Shown in pieces: positions 24,197 through 35,011 of a DNA stretch of 64,000 bases. The notes beneath the pieces were generated by a model that did no database searches, was not told the DNA's origin, and was given only the letters and a program-made list of their open reading frames with translations. The translations under genes and the position numbers were made by a program. This DNA is from Citrobacter amalonaticus. GTDB lineage: Bacteria; Pseudomonadota; Gammaproteobacteria; Enterobacterales; Enterobacteriaceae. How positions within the stretch are numbered: position 1 is the stretch's first letter; each line of letters starts with the position of its first letter. The stretch covers positions 1 through 64,000 of the forward strand of contig NZ_JAGTXM010000006.1 in NCBI RefSeq assembly GCF_018252635.1, given 5' to 3'.

Positions 24197-25045
24197 TCAG
24201 ACCAGTTTTTTTACCAGCGCCTCACTGTGGCGGATACGTTCTGGCGCATGCTCCAGATCCTGCTGTACCAGCGCCATAAAAAGCAGATCGGTGAGCATCA
24301 TCTGCGCGTGGGTGGAAGAGATCGCCGCGCTACGGGTGGCCTGTTCTTCCGCGATGGTATACAGGCAGTGACTGGCGCGCTGCTGAAGCGCATTGGGGGT
24401 GAAACCCGTGATTGCCAGGATCTGCCCGCCGACGCGTAAAGTCTCTTCTGCCGCCAGGTTCAGTTCCCGACGCTCACCGCTATAGGAAATCGCCAGTAGC
24501 AGATCGTCCGGCGTCAGCGCCTGAACCGTGGCCAGCAGGGCATGCATATCGCGCTCAACAATGGCGTTCAGGCCAATTTTCATCAGCTTCCAGGCAAAAT
24601 TCTGCGCCACCAGGCCGGATGCGCCAATCCCGGTTAACACGATCCGGCGGGCGTTACGCAGCATCGTCACGCTTTCACTTAGCTTCTCTTCCATGTTGAC
24701 ATCCAGCGTGGCATGCATCGCCGCCACATTCTCTTTGATCAGTTTCTCGCCGACCAGGCGCAGGGGATCATCGCCACGAATTTGGTTATGCACCGGCACA
24801 GAATGCGGATTCGGATTGCTGGCCAACGCTTCGCTTATCGCCAGTTTAAGCGCCGGGAATCCCTTATAGCCGAGTTTTTGCGCGAACTTCACCACGCTCG
24901 ACTGGCTGACGCCCGCTTCAGCCGCCAGTTGCTGAGAGCTGAGATGGCGGGCGGCGTCGGGGTGTATCAGAAGGTAGTCCGCGAGTTTTTTATCGCTCTG
25001 CGCAAATCCCGGATAGCGCTGGCGGATACGAATCAAACAGTTCAT
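24197..25045 (-). CDS. yfhH: RpiR/MurR-family regulator YfhH
   Basis: A 282-residue transcription factor with an N-terminal RpiR-type helix-turn-helix (LAAEAGVSQSSVVKFAQKLGYKGFP, about residues 37-61) and a C-terminal SIS sugar-phosphate-binding domain (ILTGIGASGLVA-like, then LLAISYSGERRE). It matches E. coli YfhH, and its start MNCLIRIRQ was chosen on that basis. It diverges from murQ and a PTS permease, so it very probably senses MurNAc 6-phosphate or a related phosphosugar and controls that pair (inference). Confidence 0.9.
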   Translation of the reverse strand: MNCLIRIRQRYPGFAQSDKKLADYLLIHPDAARHLSSQQLAAEAGVSQSSVVKFAQKLGYKGFPALKLAISEALASNPNPHSVPVHNQIRGDDPLRLVGEKLIKENVAAMHATLDVNMEEKLSESVTMLRNARRIVLTGIGASGLVAQNFAWKLMKIGLNAIVERDMHALLATVQALTPDDLLLAISYSGERRELNLAAEETLRVGGQILAITGFTPNALQQRASHCLYTIAEEQATRSAAISSTHAQMMLTDLLFMALVQQDLEHAPERIRHSEALVKKLV

Positions 25046-25082
25046 GGTCTCTCCCGACGAAAACGTGATGGCGGCGACAAAA

Positions 25083-25116
25083 TGAAATTTCACTCGCCTG
25101 CACGAATATTATATTC
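25083..25116. promoter_or_regulatory. yfhH-murQ intergenic palindromes, possible YfhH operator
   Basis: TGAAATTTCA at 25083-25092 is a perfect 10-bp palindrome. GAATAT-T-ATATTC at 25104-25116 is a second inverted repeat. Both lie in the 116-bp divergent spacer. RpiR-family regulators often bind TGAAA/TTTCA-like sites, so these are plausible operators; the assignment is inferred. Confidence 0.4.
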
Positions 25117-25161
25117 CATTATTGGTGTTTAATATGAATTAAAAATTCCTGAGGAGCAAAT

Positions 25162-26064
25162 ATGAATCTTGGCGCTTTAGTATCAGAAACCCGTAATCCG
25201 CAAACAATGGACCTCGATGCGTTATCAACACTGGATCTGGTTCACTGTTTTAATCAACAGGATACGCTGGTAGCGGAAGCAGTAAAAGCAACATTGCCCG
25301 ATGTTGCGAGCGCCGTCGATGCCGCAGCTGAAGCGTTAAAATCCGGTGGCCGGATTATCTATATGGGGGCGGGAACCAGCGGGCGACTCGGCGTGCTGGA
25401 TGCGTCTGAATGCCCACCAACGTTTGGCGTTCCTCACGGGTTGGTGGTGGGGCTCATCGCCGGCGGTCCGGGAGCATTGCTGAAAGCCGTTGAAGGAGCA
25501 GAAGACAACGCGCAGCTGGGTGAAGACGATCTTATCGCCCTGAACCTTGCGCCACAGGATCTGGTCGTCGGGCTGGCGGCCTCAGGACGTACGCCGTATG
25601 TCATTGGTGGACTTAAATATGCCCGTAAAACGGGCTGTACCACGGTCGCTATCTCCTGTAATCCTGACTCGCCTATTGCGCAGGAAGCGGATATCGCGAT
25701 TTCACCCGTGGTCGGGCCGGAGGCGCTGACGGGCTCAACGCGCCTGAAATCCGGCACCGCGCAAAAACTGGTGCTTAATATGATTTCCACCGGGGCGATG
25801 GTGAAGTTTGGCAAGGTCTACCAGAACCTGATGGTGGATATGAAAGCCACCAATATCAAACTGATGGATCGTGCGTGTCGAATGGTGGTTGAAGCCACAG
25901 GTATTACACGCGCAGAGGCGGAAACGCTGCTCAAGCAAACTGACTTTGACGTCAAGCCAGCCATTCTTATGGCGCTGAGCGGTCTTAACGCCGATGCGGC
26001 GCGCGAAAAACTGGCTGCCCATCAGGGATTTTTACGGGCTGCGTTAGCAGATTCATCGAGGTAA
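25162..26064 (+). CDS. murQ: N-acetylmuramic acid 6-phosphate etherase
   Basis: A 300-residue SIS-domain lyase that splits MurNAc 6-phosphate into GlcNAc 6-phosphate and D-lactate in cell-wall sugar recycling. The family hallmark [20 protein letters not shown] is near residue 65, and [14 protein letters not shown] is near 135. Start has GAGGAG upstream. It is followed 2 bp later by the PTS gene, forming an uptake-and-cleavage pair. Confidence 0.93.
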   Translation: MNLGALVSETRNPQTMDLDALSTLDLVHCFNQQDTLVAEAVKATLPDVASAVDAAAEALKSGGRIIYMGAGTSGRLGVLDASECPPTFGVPHGLVVGLIAGGPGALLKAVEGAEDNAQLGEDDLIALNLAPQDLVVGLAASGRTPYVIGGLKYARKTGCTTVAISCNPDSPIAQEADIAISPVVGPEALTGSTRLKSGTAQKLVLNMISTGAMVKFGKVYQNLMVDMKATNIKLMDRACRMVVEATGITRAEAETLLKQTDFDVKPAILMALSGLNADAAREKLAAHQGFLRAALADSSR

Positions 26065-26066
26065 CT

Positions 26067-27431
26067 ATGGATAAGACGGCGACCCTTGCCAGCGACATTC
26101 TGCTGGGGATAGGCGGAGAGCAAAATATTCTGCGTCTGGAAAATTGCATGACGCGCGTCCGGGTGGAAGTGAAAGACGATACGGTGCTGGATATCCCGCA
26201 TTTGAAACAGCTGCCGGGCGTCAGTGGCTACGTGAAGCAGGGGGCGCAGCATCAGCTCATCGTCGGGCCTGGCAAAGCGGCAAAGGTTGTTGATGCTATG
26301 CGCTCGCAGCTGGCGCAAGGGAGCGCACGCCCGGAAGATGATGACATTGAGCGCACGAAATCGCAGGTGAAGGCGAAGTACAAAGCGCCGATGAGCGATG
26401 CGCTACGCAAGCTGGCGAACGTTTTTATCCCCCTGATCCCGGCGTTTATCGCCTCCGGTTTAATCACCGGCATCATTAACATTCTCAAACGCCCGGATAT
26501 CGTCGGTGATTTCGCCACCCATTACCCCAATATGCTGGGGCTGATGGGGATCTTCGGCAGTGCGGTCTTCGCTATCATGAATATTCTGGTGGGGGTGAAT
26601 ACCGCCAAAGTCTTCGGCGGTTCGCTGGCGATGGGCGGCGTGATGGCGGGTATTCTCTCGAGTCCACAACTGGCGCAAATTACCCTCTTCGGCGAAGCGC
26701 TGCAGCCAGGACGCGGCGGGGTCATCGCCGTGCTGTTGGTGGTGGCGCTGATGTGCTGGATCGAGCGTAAGTTCCGTGACATTTTGCCGGGATCGCTGGA
26801 GCTTATCCTCAACCCGCTGCTGACGACGATCATCACCGGTACGATTGCGATTGTGGCGCTGCAACCGCTGGGAGGCTGGATTTCGGAGTCGATCGCTCAT
26901 GGCGCGTCATGGGCGATCGATCGTGGCGGCTTTCTGGTGGGCGCGGTTCTGGCGGGGACATTCCTGCCGCTGGTGCTGACAGGGCTGCATCAGGGGCTGG
27001 TGCCGATTCACGTCGAGCTGGTGCAGGCCCATGGCTATAACGCGCTCTTTCCCATTCTGGCGATGGCGGGGGTCGGGCAGGTGGGGGCAGCAATTGCCGT
27101 GCTGATGAAAACCCGTAACGCGCGGTTGAAAAAAGTGATTAAGGGGGCGTTACCGGTGGGATTACTCGGTATTGGCGAACCGCTGATTTTTGGCGTTACG
27201 CTACCGTTGGGTAAGCCCTTTATTGGCGCTTGCCTTGGTGGCGCAGTAGGCGGAGCGTTGATCAGCTACTGGAAAGTCGCTACCGTGATCACCTTCGGTA
27301 TTTCCGGATTGCCGCTGGCGTTAACGATTGTTGCCGGAAAAGTGTTGTTCTATCTGTTAGGCTATTTAGTAGCAGTGATAGCCGGGTTCCTGTTTACCTG
27401 GCTGTTAGGATTCAACGATCCCGAGGAGTAA
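26067..27431 (+). CDS. PTS EIIBC permease, MurNAc (MurP)-type
   Basis: A 454-residue glucose-family phosphotransferase permease. The N-terminal EIIB domain carries phospho-acceptor Cys27 in RLENCMTRVRVE. The EIIC membrane domain follows, with the TGLHQGLVPIH and LLGIGEPLIFGVTLP substrate motifs. No EIIA domain is fused, so it probably depends on Crr (EIIA-Glc), as MurP does. Next to murQ and yfhH the likely substrate is MurNAc, possibly anhydroMurNAc or a muropeptide sugar. It resembles MurP but I cannot say it is the orthologue. Confidence 0.85.
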   Translation: MDKTATLASDILLGIGGEQNILRLENCMTRVRVEVKDDTVLDIPHLKQLPGVSGYVKQGAQHQLIVGPGKAAKVVDAMRSQLAQGSARPEDDDIERTKSQVKAKYKAPMSDALRKLANVFIPLIPAFIASGLITGIINILKRPDIVGDFATHYPNMLGLMGIFGSAVFAIMNILVGVNTAKVFGGSLAMGGVMAGILSSPQLAQITLFGEALQPGRGGVIAVLLVVALMCWIERKFRDILPGSLELILNPLLTTIITGTIAIVALQPLGGWISESIAHGASWAIDRGGFLVGAVLAGTFLPLVLTGLHQGLVPIHVELVQAHGYNALFPILAMAGVGQVGAAIAVLMKTRNARLKKVIKGALPVGLLGIGEPLIFGVTLPLGKPFIGACLGGAVGGALISYWKVATVITFGISGLPLALTIVAGKVLFYLLGYLVAVIAGFLFTWLLGFNDPEE

Positions 27432-27434
27432 GGT

Positions 27435-28070
27435 TTGACCCATCACGCGCGTCGTGTCGTTTTTTTCGATTTAGATGGCACGTTACATCAGCAGGATATG
27501 TTCGGTAGTTTCCTGCGCTATCTGTTGCGTCGCCAGCCGCTGAATGCGCTGCTTGTGCTGCCGTTGTTGCCCGTGATTGTCGGCGCGTTACTGATCAAAG
27601 GACGCGCCGCGCGATGGCCGATGAGCCTGCTGCTGTGGGGATGTACCTTCGGTCATAGCGAAGCCAGTCTACAGGCCAGGCAGGCCGATTTTGTTCGCTG
27701 GTTCCGGCAGAGTGTCACGACGTTTCCTCAGGTACAAGAGCGTTTAACCACCTATCTGCTCAGCTCCGATGCCGATATCTGGCTCATTACCGGTTCACCG
27801 CAGTCGCTGGTGGAACAGGTCTACGTGGACACGCCGTGGCTGCCTCGCGTGAATCTGATCGCCAGCCAGATGACGCGCGGGTACGGCGGTTGGGTGCTGA
27901 CCCTGCGCTGTCTGGGGCATGAAAAAGTCGTGCAGCTGGAGCGTAAAATTGGCACGCCGTTGCGCCTTTACAGCGGCTATAGCGACAGCAATCAGGACAA
28001 CCCGCTGCTCTATTTTTGCCAGCACCGCTGGCGCGTCACGCCCCGGGGAGAACTTCAGCAACTGGAATAG
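27435..28070 (+). CDS. pgpC: phosphatidylglycerophosphatase C
   Basis: A 211-residue HAD-superfamily phosphatase (YfhB) that dephosphorylates phosphatidylglycerophosphate. HAD motif I is VVFFDLDGTLHQQD near residue 10, and ITGSPQSLVE is the motif II region. A hydrophobic stretch near residues 35-60 suggests membrane association. The start is TTG at 27435 with AGGAG about 7 nt upstream, giving the E. coli length. It lies 3 nt after the PTS gene's stop. Confidence 0.92.
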   Translation: MTHHARRVVFFDLDGTLHQQDMFGSFLRYLLRRQPLNALLVLPLLPVIVGALLIKGRAARWPMSLLLWGCTFGHSEASLQARQADFVRWFRQSVTTFPQVQERLTTYLLSSDADIWLITGSPQSLVEQVYVDTPWLPRVNLIASQMTRGYGGWVLTLRCLGHEKVVQLERKIGTPLRLYSGYSDSNQDNPLLYFCQHRWRVTPRGELQQLE

Positions 28071-28074
28071 TTAA

Positions 28075-28632
<558 letters not shown>

Positions 28633-28646
28633 CCATTACGGCCTGT

Positions 28647-30197
28647 TTACTTATTCTCTTCTTTCTTCTGTGGTAAACGCAGCAGCGACGGCGAGTGCGT
28701 CAGATAGCTGGATGATGATTGCGACAGGAAGGCGGCGAGCGGTCGCCGCTGTTTACCAAATTCCGTTGGTGAGACGACCGGATACTCTTCTGCCAGTTTC
28801 ATTTCTTCGGCCAGTTGCTTTTCTTTCTCCTGCAAATAGCCCTGCAGGCTTATCTGATATTTACGGATGTTCTCAACGTAGGCATACGCCTCATGTCCGC
28901 GCGCGTAGCCGTAGGTCAGCTTACTGTAATACTGTTTTTGACTGAGCAACGGCAGACGCTGTTTGACGTCTGCCCAACTGTCGGGGTTTCCCTTCGTTTT
29001 GGCCGTCAGCGCACGCGCATCAAGCATATGCGCATAACCCATGTTATAGGCCGCCAGCGCAAACCAGATACGCTCGTTCTCCGGCACGGTGTCCGGTACT
29101 TTACTCATCATGTCTTGTAAATAGCGAGCTCCACCGCTGATGCTCTGCTCAGGATCGGTCCTGTCGGTCAGACCGAGACTTTGCGCGGTGTTTTTGGTGA
29201 GCATCATCATGCCGCGCACGCCGGTTGGCGATGTGGCCTGCGGATCCCAGTGCGATTCCTGCCAGGAGATCGCTGCAAGCAGTTGCCAGTCAATCTCCTG
29301 GGCGTGTTTTTCAAACAGCGGTTTCAGGTCGGGGAGCATGGCGTCAACCGCGCGCAGAAAGGTGCGGGTATCGACATAGTCGAAATCATCGCCGTGCCCC
29401 AGATACTTTTCTTCGAGACGCGCCAGGGAGCCGTCCTCATTCATACCGTTAAAGAAATCGAGCAGGGCGGCAGACAACGTATTGTCATCATCCAGCGGAC
29501 TAAACCAGGTTACCGGCTGTTCGTCGGTGATATCCAGCGCAACGGCCAGTTCGGGATGAACGCGCTGGTAGAGGCTGATGGCGACAGAGTCAGCAATGGT
29601 GTAATCCAGCTGTCCGGCAATCACTGCATCAAGCAGTTCCGTTGAACCTTTTTTCTCATCGATCCGCCAGCTTAGCTCAGGGTATTTTGTCTGTTTCAGG
29701 GTTTGCAGATCGTTCGCCACCACATGCCCCGGGGTGATAGTGAGCTGACTTTCCGTCACGCTGCCCAACGTACGGGGACGATACTGGCCCACTTTGTAGA
29801 CCAGTTGCTGGGACACCGAATAGTAGGTCGGTCCCGGCTGGTAGTTTTTCACGCGTTCGCTGTTGTAGACCAGCCCGGCCGCCAGCAGGTCGGCGTTGCC
29901 ATTATCCAGGTCGTCAAACAGCTGGCTGATGTTCTGGCGTACGGTAATCTTAAGCTTTACACCAAGATAGCTGGCGAACTGCTGCGCCAGCTCGTAATCG
30001 AGCCCGTACAGTTTACCCTCGAGCTTCGTCCAGGTGAGCGGCGACTCAATCGTGCTTACGCGCAACTCTCCCCGCGACTGGATCGCGGCGATACGATTAT
30101 CGGCTTTACCAAACCAGGGGATTGAGGGCCAGAGGGCCGCTGCCAGTAGCAGCGTCAGTATGCCGATGAACAGATAATTAATCTTTAATTTTTTCAA
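28647..30197 (-). CDS. mltF: membrane-bound lytic murein transglycosylase F
   Basis: A 516-residue peptidoglycan-cleaving enzyme anchored to the envelope. An N-terminal hydrophobic segment (about 8-30) is followed by a periplasmic solute-binding-protein-like domain (about 40-270). The lytic transglycosylase (SLT) domain has catalytic Glu in [14 protein letters not shown] and the GVRGMMMLT motif. It diverges from purL. Length is close to E. coli MltF (518). Confidence 0.95.
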   Translation of the reverse strand: MKKLKINYLFIGILTLLLAAALWPSIPWFGKADNRIAAIQSRGELRVSTIESPLTWTKLEGKLYGLDYELAQQFASYLGVKLKITVRQNISQLFDDLDNGNADLLAAGLVYNSERVKNYQPGPTYYSVSQQLVYKVGQYRPRTLGSVTESQLTITPGHVVANDLQTLKQTKYPELSWRIDEKKGSTELLDAVIAGQLDYTIADSVAISLYQRVHPELAVALDITDEQPVTWFSPLDDDNTLSAALLDFFNGMNEDGSLARLEEKYLGHGDDFDYVDTRTFLRAVDAMLPDLKPLFEKHAQEIDWQLLAAISWQESHWDPQATSPTGVRGMMMLTKNTAQSLGLTDRTDPEQSISGGARYLQDMMSKVPDTVPENERIWFALAAYNMGYAHMLDARALTAKTKGNPDSWADVKQRLPLLSQKQYYSKLTYGYARGHEAYAYVENIRKYQISLQGYLQEKEKQLAEEMKLAEEYPVVSPTEFGKQRRPLAAFLSQSSSSYLTHSPSLLRLPQKKEENK

Positions 30198-30362
30198 TTA
30201 GTTAATTCTCTGAACCGTGCGTAGCCTCAGAATGGGAGTAGGAATAGAAAGACCAGGAATATTCATCAATGAGCGGCATTTTGCTTAAACTTGCGTCAGT
30301 TGGCAACAAATTACAGCTATCGGTAGCATCGTATGATAACAACGCGGGGCGATTTTATTTCG

Positions 30363-30401
30363 ACGCAAACGGTTTCGTCGGCGGTTCATATTCTTTATAA
30401 T
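30363..30401 (+). promoter_or_regulatory. purL promoter with PurR box
   Basis: ACGCAAACGGTTTCGT at 30363-30378 matches the PurR consensus ACGCAAACGTTTNCNT. TATAAT at 30396-30401 is a consensus -10 box. The PurR site covers the -35 region, so PurR-hypoxanthine binding would block RNA polymerase. Confidence 0.88.
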
Positions 30402-30453
30402 GACGCCCGTTTCCCCACTTGGGCACACTGAAAGCTGAGAAGACGAGAGACTT

Positions 30454-33400
30454 ATGATGGAAATTCTGCGTGGTTCGCCTGCACTGTCCGCATTCCGTAT
30501 TAACAAACTGCTGGCACGTTTTCAGGCTGCCAACCTCCAGGTAAGCAATATTTACGCCGAGTACGTCCATTTCGCTGACCTGAACGCCCCGTTGAACGAG
30601 GATGAGCACGCGCAGCTTGCCCGTCTGCTGAAATATGGCCCCAGCCTGAGCAGCCACACCCCGGAAGGGAAACTGCTGCTGGTGACGCCTCGCCCTGGCA
30701 CCATCTCCCCCTGGTCTTCCAAAGCGACAGATATCGCCCATAACTGCGGTCTGCAACAGATTGACCGTCTGGAACGCGGCGTTGCATATTACGTTGAGGC
30801 CTCTACGCTGACCGCAGAGCAGTGGCAGTGGGTTGCCGCGGAGCTGCACGATCGGATGATGGAGACGGTGTTCTCTTCATTAACCGACGCGGAAAAACTG
30901 TTTGTTCACCATCAGCCAGCGCCGGTTGCAAGCGTTGACCTGCTGGGTGAAGGCCGTCAGGCGCTGATTGACGCTAACCAGCGTCTCGGTCTGGCGCTGG
31001 CGGATGACGAAATTGATTACCTGCAGGATGCGTTTACCAGACTGGGGCGCAACCCGAACGACATCGAACTCTATATGTTTGCGCAGGCGAACTCTGAGCA
31101 CTGCCGCCACAAGATTTTCAACGCCGACTGGGTAATCGATGGCAAGCAACAGCCGAAGTCGCTGTTCAAGATGATTAAGAATACTTTTGAAACCACTCCT
31201 GACCATGTGCTTTCTGCGTATAAAGACAACGCGGCGGTGATGGAAGGGTCTGAAGTGGGGCGTTACTTTGCCGACCATGCTACCGGTCGCTACGATTTCC
31301 ACCAGGAAGCGGCACACATCCTGATGAAGGTGGAAACCCATAACCACCCAACGGCGATTTCTCCATGGCCGGGAGCGGCGACCGGTTCTGGTGGTGAAAT
31401 CCGTGATGAAGGGGCTACCGGACGCGGCGCGAAGCCAAAAGCGGGTCTGGTAGGCTTCTCCGTCTCTAACCTGCGCATTCCGGGCTTTGAGCAGCCGTGG
31501 GAAGAAGACTTCGGCAAGCCGGAGCGTATTGTGACCGCGCTGGATATCATGACCGAAGGCCCGCTGGGCGGCGCGGCGTTTAACAACGAATTTGGTCGTC
31601 CGGCGCTGAACGGCTATTTCCGGACTTACGAAGAAAAAGTGAACAGCCACAACGGCGAAGAGCTTCGCGGCTATCACAAACCGATTATGCTGGCGGGTGG
31701 GATTGGTAACATCCGTGCCGATCACGTGCAGAAAGGCGAGATTGTCGTCGGGGCGAAACTGATCGTTCTCGGCGGCCCGGCGATGAATATCGGCCTGGGC
31801 GGCGGCGCGGCGTCCTCGATGGCCTCCGGCCAGTCTGACGCGGATCTCGATTTTGCCTCCGTACAGCGTGATAACCCCGAAATGGAACGCCGCTGCCAGG
31901 AAGTCATCGACCGCTGCTGGCAGTTGGGTGACGCCAACCCGATCCTGTTTATCCATGACGTCGGCGCCGGCGGTCTGTCGAACGCGATGCCTGAACTGGT
32001 TAGCGACGGCGGACGCGGCGGTAAATTCAAACTGCGTGACATCCTCAGCGATGAGCCGGGTATGAGCCCGCTGGAGATCTGGTGTAACGAATCCCAGGAA
32101 CGCTATGTGCTGGCCGTGGCGGCGGATCAACTGCCGCTGTTCGACGAGCTGTGTAAGCGTGAACGTGCACCGTATGCGGTGATTGGTGAGGCGACAGAAG
32201 AACTGCATCTGTCGTTAAACGATCGTCACTTCGACAACCAGCCTATCGATCTGCCGCTAGACGTACTGCTCGGTAAAACGCCGAAAATGACCCGCGACGT
32301 TCAGACGCTGAAGGCGAAAGGTGAGGCACTGGATCGTACTGACATCACGATTGCGGACGCCGTTAAACGCGTTCTGCATCTGCCGACGGTGGCCGAAAAA
32401 ACCTTCCTCGTGACCATTGGCGACCGCACCGTGACCGGAATGGTGTCCCGCGATCAGATGGTCGGTCCGTGGCAGGTGCCGGTGGCAAACTGTGCGGTAA
32501 CCACCGCCAGTCTCGACAGTTACTATGGAGAAGCGATGTCAATTGGCGAACGTGCGCCAGTGGCGCTGCTCGACTTCTCTGCTTCTGCCCGTCTGGCGGT
32601 TGGGGAAGCGCTGACCAACATCGCCGCCACGCAGATTGGCGATATCAAACGCATTAAGCTTTCCGCGAACTGGATGGCGGCAGCCGGTCATCCGGGTGAG
32701 GACGCGGGCCTGTATGAAGCGGTTAAAGCGGTCGGTGAAGAACTCTGTCCGGCGCTGGGTCTGACCATTCCGGTGGGTAAAGACTCGATGTCGATGAAAA
32801 CCCGCTGGCAGGAAGGCAATGAACAACGCGAAATGACCTCGCCGCTGTCGCTGGTGATTTCCGCTTTTGCCCGCGTGGAAGATGTGCGTCATACCATCAC
32901 GCCGCAGCTTTCTACTGAAGACAACGCGCTGCTGCTGATAGACCTGGGCCGTGGCCATAACGCGCTGGGTGCCACGGCGCTGGCGCAGGTGTACCGTCAG
33001 CTTGGCGATATACCGGCAGATGTGCGTGACGTCGGGCAACTGAAAGGCTTTTATGACGCGATGCAGGCGCTGGTGGCGCAACGTAAACTGCTGGCCTATC
33101 ACGACCGTTCCGACGGTGGTCTACTGGTAACGTTGGCTGAAATGGCCTTTACCGGTCACTGTGGTATTCAGGCGGATATCGCGGCCCTGGGCGACGATCG
33201 TCTGGCGGCGCTGTTTAACGAAGAACTGGGTGCGGTGATTCAGGTTCGCGCAGCGGATCGCGACGCAGTGGAAGCGCTGCTGGCGCAACACGGTCTGGGC
33301 GATTGCGTACATTACCTGGGCCAGGCCGTCACGGGCGATCGTTTTGTTATTGAGGCCAACGGTCAGGTCGTCTTTAGTGAAAGCCGCACGACGCTGCGTA

Positions 33401-34341
33401 TCTGGTGGGCTGAAACCACGTGGCAGATGCAGCGTCTGCGCGATAACCCGGAGTGTGCCGATCAGGAGCACGATGCCAAAACCAACGATGCCGATCCGGG
33501 CCTCAGCGTGAAGCTGACGTTTGATATCAACGACGATATCGCGGCACCCTATATTGCGACCGGTGCGCGTCCGAAGGTCGCCGTGCTGCGTGAGCAAGGG
33601 GTGAACTCTCATGTGGAAATGGCGGCAGCGTTCCAGCGCGCAGGCTTTGACGCGATTGACGTACATATGAGCGATCTGCTCGGTGGTCGAACCGGTTTGG
33701 GTAACTTCCAGGCGCTGGTGGCCTGCGGTGGCTTCTCTTATGGTGACGTACTGGGCGCAGGTGAAGGCTGGGCGAAATCAATTCTGTTCAATAACCGCGT
33801 GCGCGATGAGTTCGAAACCTTCTTCCATCGCCCACAAACGCTGGCGCTGGGGGTGTGCAACGGCTGCCAGATGATGTCGAACCTACGCGAACTGATCCCA
33901 GGCAGCGACCTGTGGCCGCGCTTTGTGCGTAACCATTCGGATCGCTTTGAAGCCCGCTTCAGCCTGGTTGAAGTGACCCAGAGCCCGTCACTGCTGTTGC
34001 AGGGCATGGTCGGCTCGCAAATGCCGATTGCCGTTTCGCACGGGGAAGGGCGTGTTGAAGTTCGTGATGCCGCCCATCTGGCGGCACTGGAAAGCAAAGG
34101 CCTGGTCGCGCTGCGCTTCGTCGATAACTTCGGCAACGTCACGGAAACTTACCCGGCTAACCCGAACGGTTCGCCGAACGGGATTACCGCAGTGACCACC
34201 GAAAATGGTCGCGTAACGATTATGATGCCGCACCCGGAGCGCGTATTCCGTACCGTCAGTAACTCATGGCACCCGGAAAACTGGGGCGAGGATGGGCCGT
34301 GGATGCGTATCTTCCGCAACGCACGCAAGCAGTTGGGGTAA
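30454..34341 (+). CDS. purL: phosphoribosylformylglycinamidine synthase
   Basis: The large 1295-residue FGAM synthase of purine biosynthesis, converting FGAR, glutamine and ATP to FGAM. The N-terminal PurS-like and linker domains precede two AIR-synthetase-like ATP-binding halves ([37 protein letters not shown]). A C-terminal class I glutamine amidotransferase has nucleophile Cys in [10 protein letters not shown] and a PHPERVF end motif. It is identical in length to E. coli PurL. Single-gene unit with its own PurR promoter and terminator. Confidence 0.97.
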   Translation: MMEILRGSPALSAFRINKLLARFQAANLQVSNIYAEYVHFADLNAPLNEDEHAQLARLLKYGPSLSSHTPEGKLLLVTPRPGTISPWSSKATDIAHNCGLQQIDRLERGVAYYVEASTLTAEQWQWVAAELHDRMMETVFSSLTDAEKLFVHHQPAPVASVDLLGEGRQALIDANQRLGLALADDEIDYLQDAFTRLGRNPNDIELYMFAQANSEHCRHKIFNADWVIDGKQQPKSLFKMIKNTFETTPDHVLSAYKDNAAVMEGSEVGRYFADHATGRYDFHQEAAHILMKVETHNHPTAISPWPGAATGSGGEIRDEGATGRGAKPKAGLVGFSVSNLRIPGFEQPWEEDFGKPERIVTALDIMTEGPLGGAAFNNEFGRPALNGYFRTYEEKVNSHNGEELRGYHKPIMLAGGIGNIRADHVQKGEIVVGAKLIVLGGPAMNIGLGGGAASSMASGQSDADLDFASVQRDNPEMERRCQEVIDRCWQLGDANPILFIHDVGAGGLSNAMPELVSDGGRGGKFKLRDILSDEPGMSPLEIWCNESQERYVLAVAADQLPLFDELCKRERAPYAVIGEATEELHLSLNDRHFDNQPIDLPLDVLLGKTPKMTRDVQTLKAKGEALDRTDITIADAVKRVLHLPTVAEKTFLVTIGDRTVTGMVSRDQMVGPWQVPVANCAVTTASLDSYYGEAMSIGERAPVALLDFSASARLAVGEALTNIAATQIGDIKRIKLSANWMAAAGHPGEDAGLYEAVKAVGEELCPALGLTIPVGKDSMSMKTRWQEGNEQREMTSPLSLVISAFARVEDVRHTITPQLSTEDNALLLIDLGRGHNALGATALAQVYRQLGDIPADVRDVGQLKGFYDAMQALVAQRKLLAYHDRSDGGLLVTLAEMAFTGHCGIQADIAALGDDRLAALFNEELGAVIQVRAADRDAVEALLAQHGLGDCVHYLGQAVTGDRFVIEANGQVVFSESRTTLRIWWAETTWQMQRLRDNPECADQEHDAKTNDADPGLSVKLTFDINDDIAAPYIATGARPKVAVLREQGVNSHVEMAAAFQRAGFDAIDVHMSDLLGGRTGLGNFQALVACGGFSYGDVLGAGEGWAKSILFNNRVRDEFETFFHRPQTLALGVCNGCQMMSNLRELIPGSDLWPRFVRNHSDRFEARFSLVEVTQSPSLLLQGMVGSQMPIAVSHGEGRVEVRDAAHLAALESKGLVALRFVDNFGNVTETYPANPNGSPNGITAVTTENGRVTIMMPHPERVFRTVSNSWHPENWGEDGPWMRIFRNARKQLG

Positions 34342-34357
34342 GGTACACGTAATGATT

Positions 34358-34387
34358 AAAGCCCGGTTGACGTACCGGGCTTTTTTT
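34358..34387 (+). terminator. purL terminator
   Basis: AAAGCCCGGT / ACCGGGCTTT stem with loop TGACGT and a T7 tract, 16 nt after the purL stop. Confidence 0.92.
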
Positions 34388-34539
34388 ATGGCAGGTGCAG
34401 GATACTTTTTTGACTTCCCGTACTCACAATAACTCCCCCGCTTAAGCCCGTCGCGATCGGTCAGGATGAGGGCCGAAGGTGCTCAGCCGTCATGTCGTGT
34501 GTCTTGCGTATCTTTATAATCACTCTCGCTAATTTGGCC

Positions 34540-34557
34540 TGTCGGGAATTCACGACA
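34540..34557. promoter_or_regulatory. GlrR binding site 1
   Basis: TGTC-GGGAATTCAC-GACA exactly fits the TGTC-N10-GACA motif recognised by the NtrC-type activator GlrR at glmY. Its centre lies about 220 bp upstream of the glmY start, a normal enhancer distance for sigma-54. Confidence 0.85.
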
Positions 34558-34572
34558 AATATGCGTGAGGAG

Positions 34573-34590
34573 TGTCTCTAAAAAGAGACA
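34573..34590. promoter_or_regulatory. GlrR binding site 2
   Basis: TGTC-TCTAAAAAGA-GACA is a second perfect TGTC-N10-GACA site, 33 bp (about three helical turns) from site 1. That phasing suits cooperative oligomer binding. Confidence 0.85.
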
Positions 34591-34734
34591 TTTAACTGAT
34601 TGATTTATATGGCTCTAAGTATATTGCATTTAAGGTGTTGTCAATTGACGACGGTTTGGTTAAAAAACGGTCATTCTATTCATGATATAAAAGTTATTTA
34701 AAGTTCAATAAATTCATTGTGTTAAATAATTGTT

Positions 34735-34770
34735 TTGAATGTTGGCACAGTTACTGCATAATAGTAGCCA
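34735..34770 (+). promoter_or_regulatory. overlapping sigma-54 and sigma-70 promoters of glmY
   Basis: Sigma-54 elements are TGGCAC (34743-34748) and TGCA (34755-34758), with the invariant GG and GC separated by 10 nt. A sigma-70 pair, TTGAAT (34735-34740) and CATAAT (34757-34762), has 16-bp spacing. Both predict a start at about 34770, the overlapping architecture described for E. coli glmY. Confidence 0.85.
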
Positions 34771-34953
34771 GTGGCTCATTCACCTTCTTATGTCAGCCCC
34801 TTCGGGACGTGCTACATAAACTTCGAATGACGCACAACAAGGTGCCTGCCGTCCAACTTCTGATAATAGCTTTGCTTTATCAACCATCGGGCGAAACGTC
34901 GAGTTAGGCACCGCCTTATTCCATAACAAAGCCGGGTTCAGCCCGGCTTTGTT
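34770..34953 (+). ncRNA. glmY: GlmY small regulatory RNA
   Basis: A 184-nt sRNA that sequesters RapZ, so protecting the homologous sRNA GlmZ and raising glmS (glucosamine-6-phosphate synthase) expression. The 5' end AGTGGCTCATTCACC and the segment GTCAGCCCCTTCGGGACG are nearly identical to E. coli GlmY. The 3' end is the terminator ACAAAGCCGGG / CCCGGCTTTGT. The middle of the molecule (about 34840-34910) differs more from E. coli. It lies between purL and glrK, as in E. coli. Confidence 0.93.
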
Positions 34954-35011
34954 GTATCTGGCGTTTCCCTCAGTTAGCATCGTGCTATTCATCTCCTGTG
35001 AGAGTAACGCA

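Larger units (their letters stand above)
34388..34769. other. purL-glmY regulatory region
   Basis: 382 bases without a protein gene. The first 150 bases show no recognised feature. The rest is AT-rich and holds two perfect TGTC-N10-GACA GlrR-type sites. A TGTC half-site within the palindrome GTCAATTGAC (34640-34649) may be a third, degenerate site. The overlapping sigma-54/sigma-70 glmY promoter follows. IHF binding is likely in the intervening A/T-rich DNA but I cannot point to a site. Confidence 0.7.

Noticed and set aside
30880-32208. 442-codon minus-strand ORF inside purL
   Set aside because: Antisense shadow; its composition follows purL codon bias and it has no ribosome-binding site.
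34719-34907. Small ORF on the plus strand over glmY
   Set aside because: It spans the sRNA promoter and body, which have strong identity to GlmY; no coding signal.
34949-35011. In-frame ATG upstream extending glrK by 21 residues
   Set aside because: It lies in the glmY terminator and the extension (MLYLAFPSV...) is not family-like; TTG at 35012 gives the expected N-terminus.
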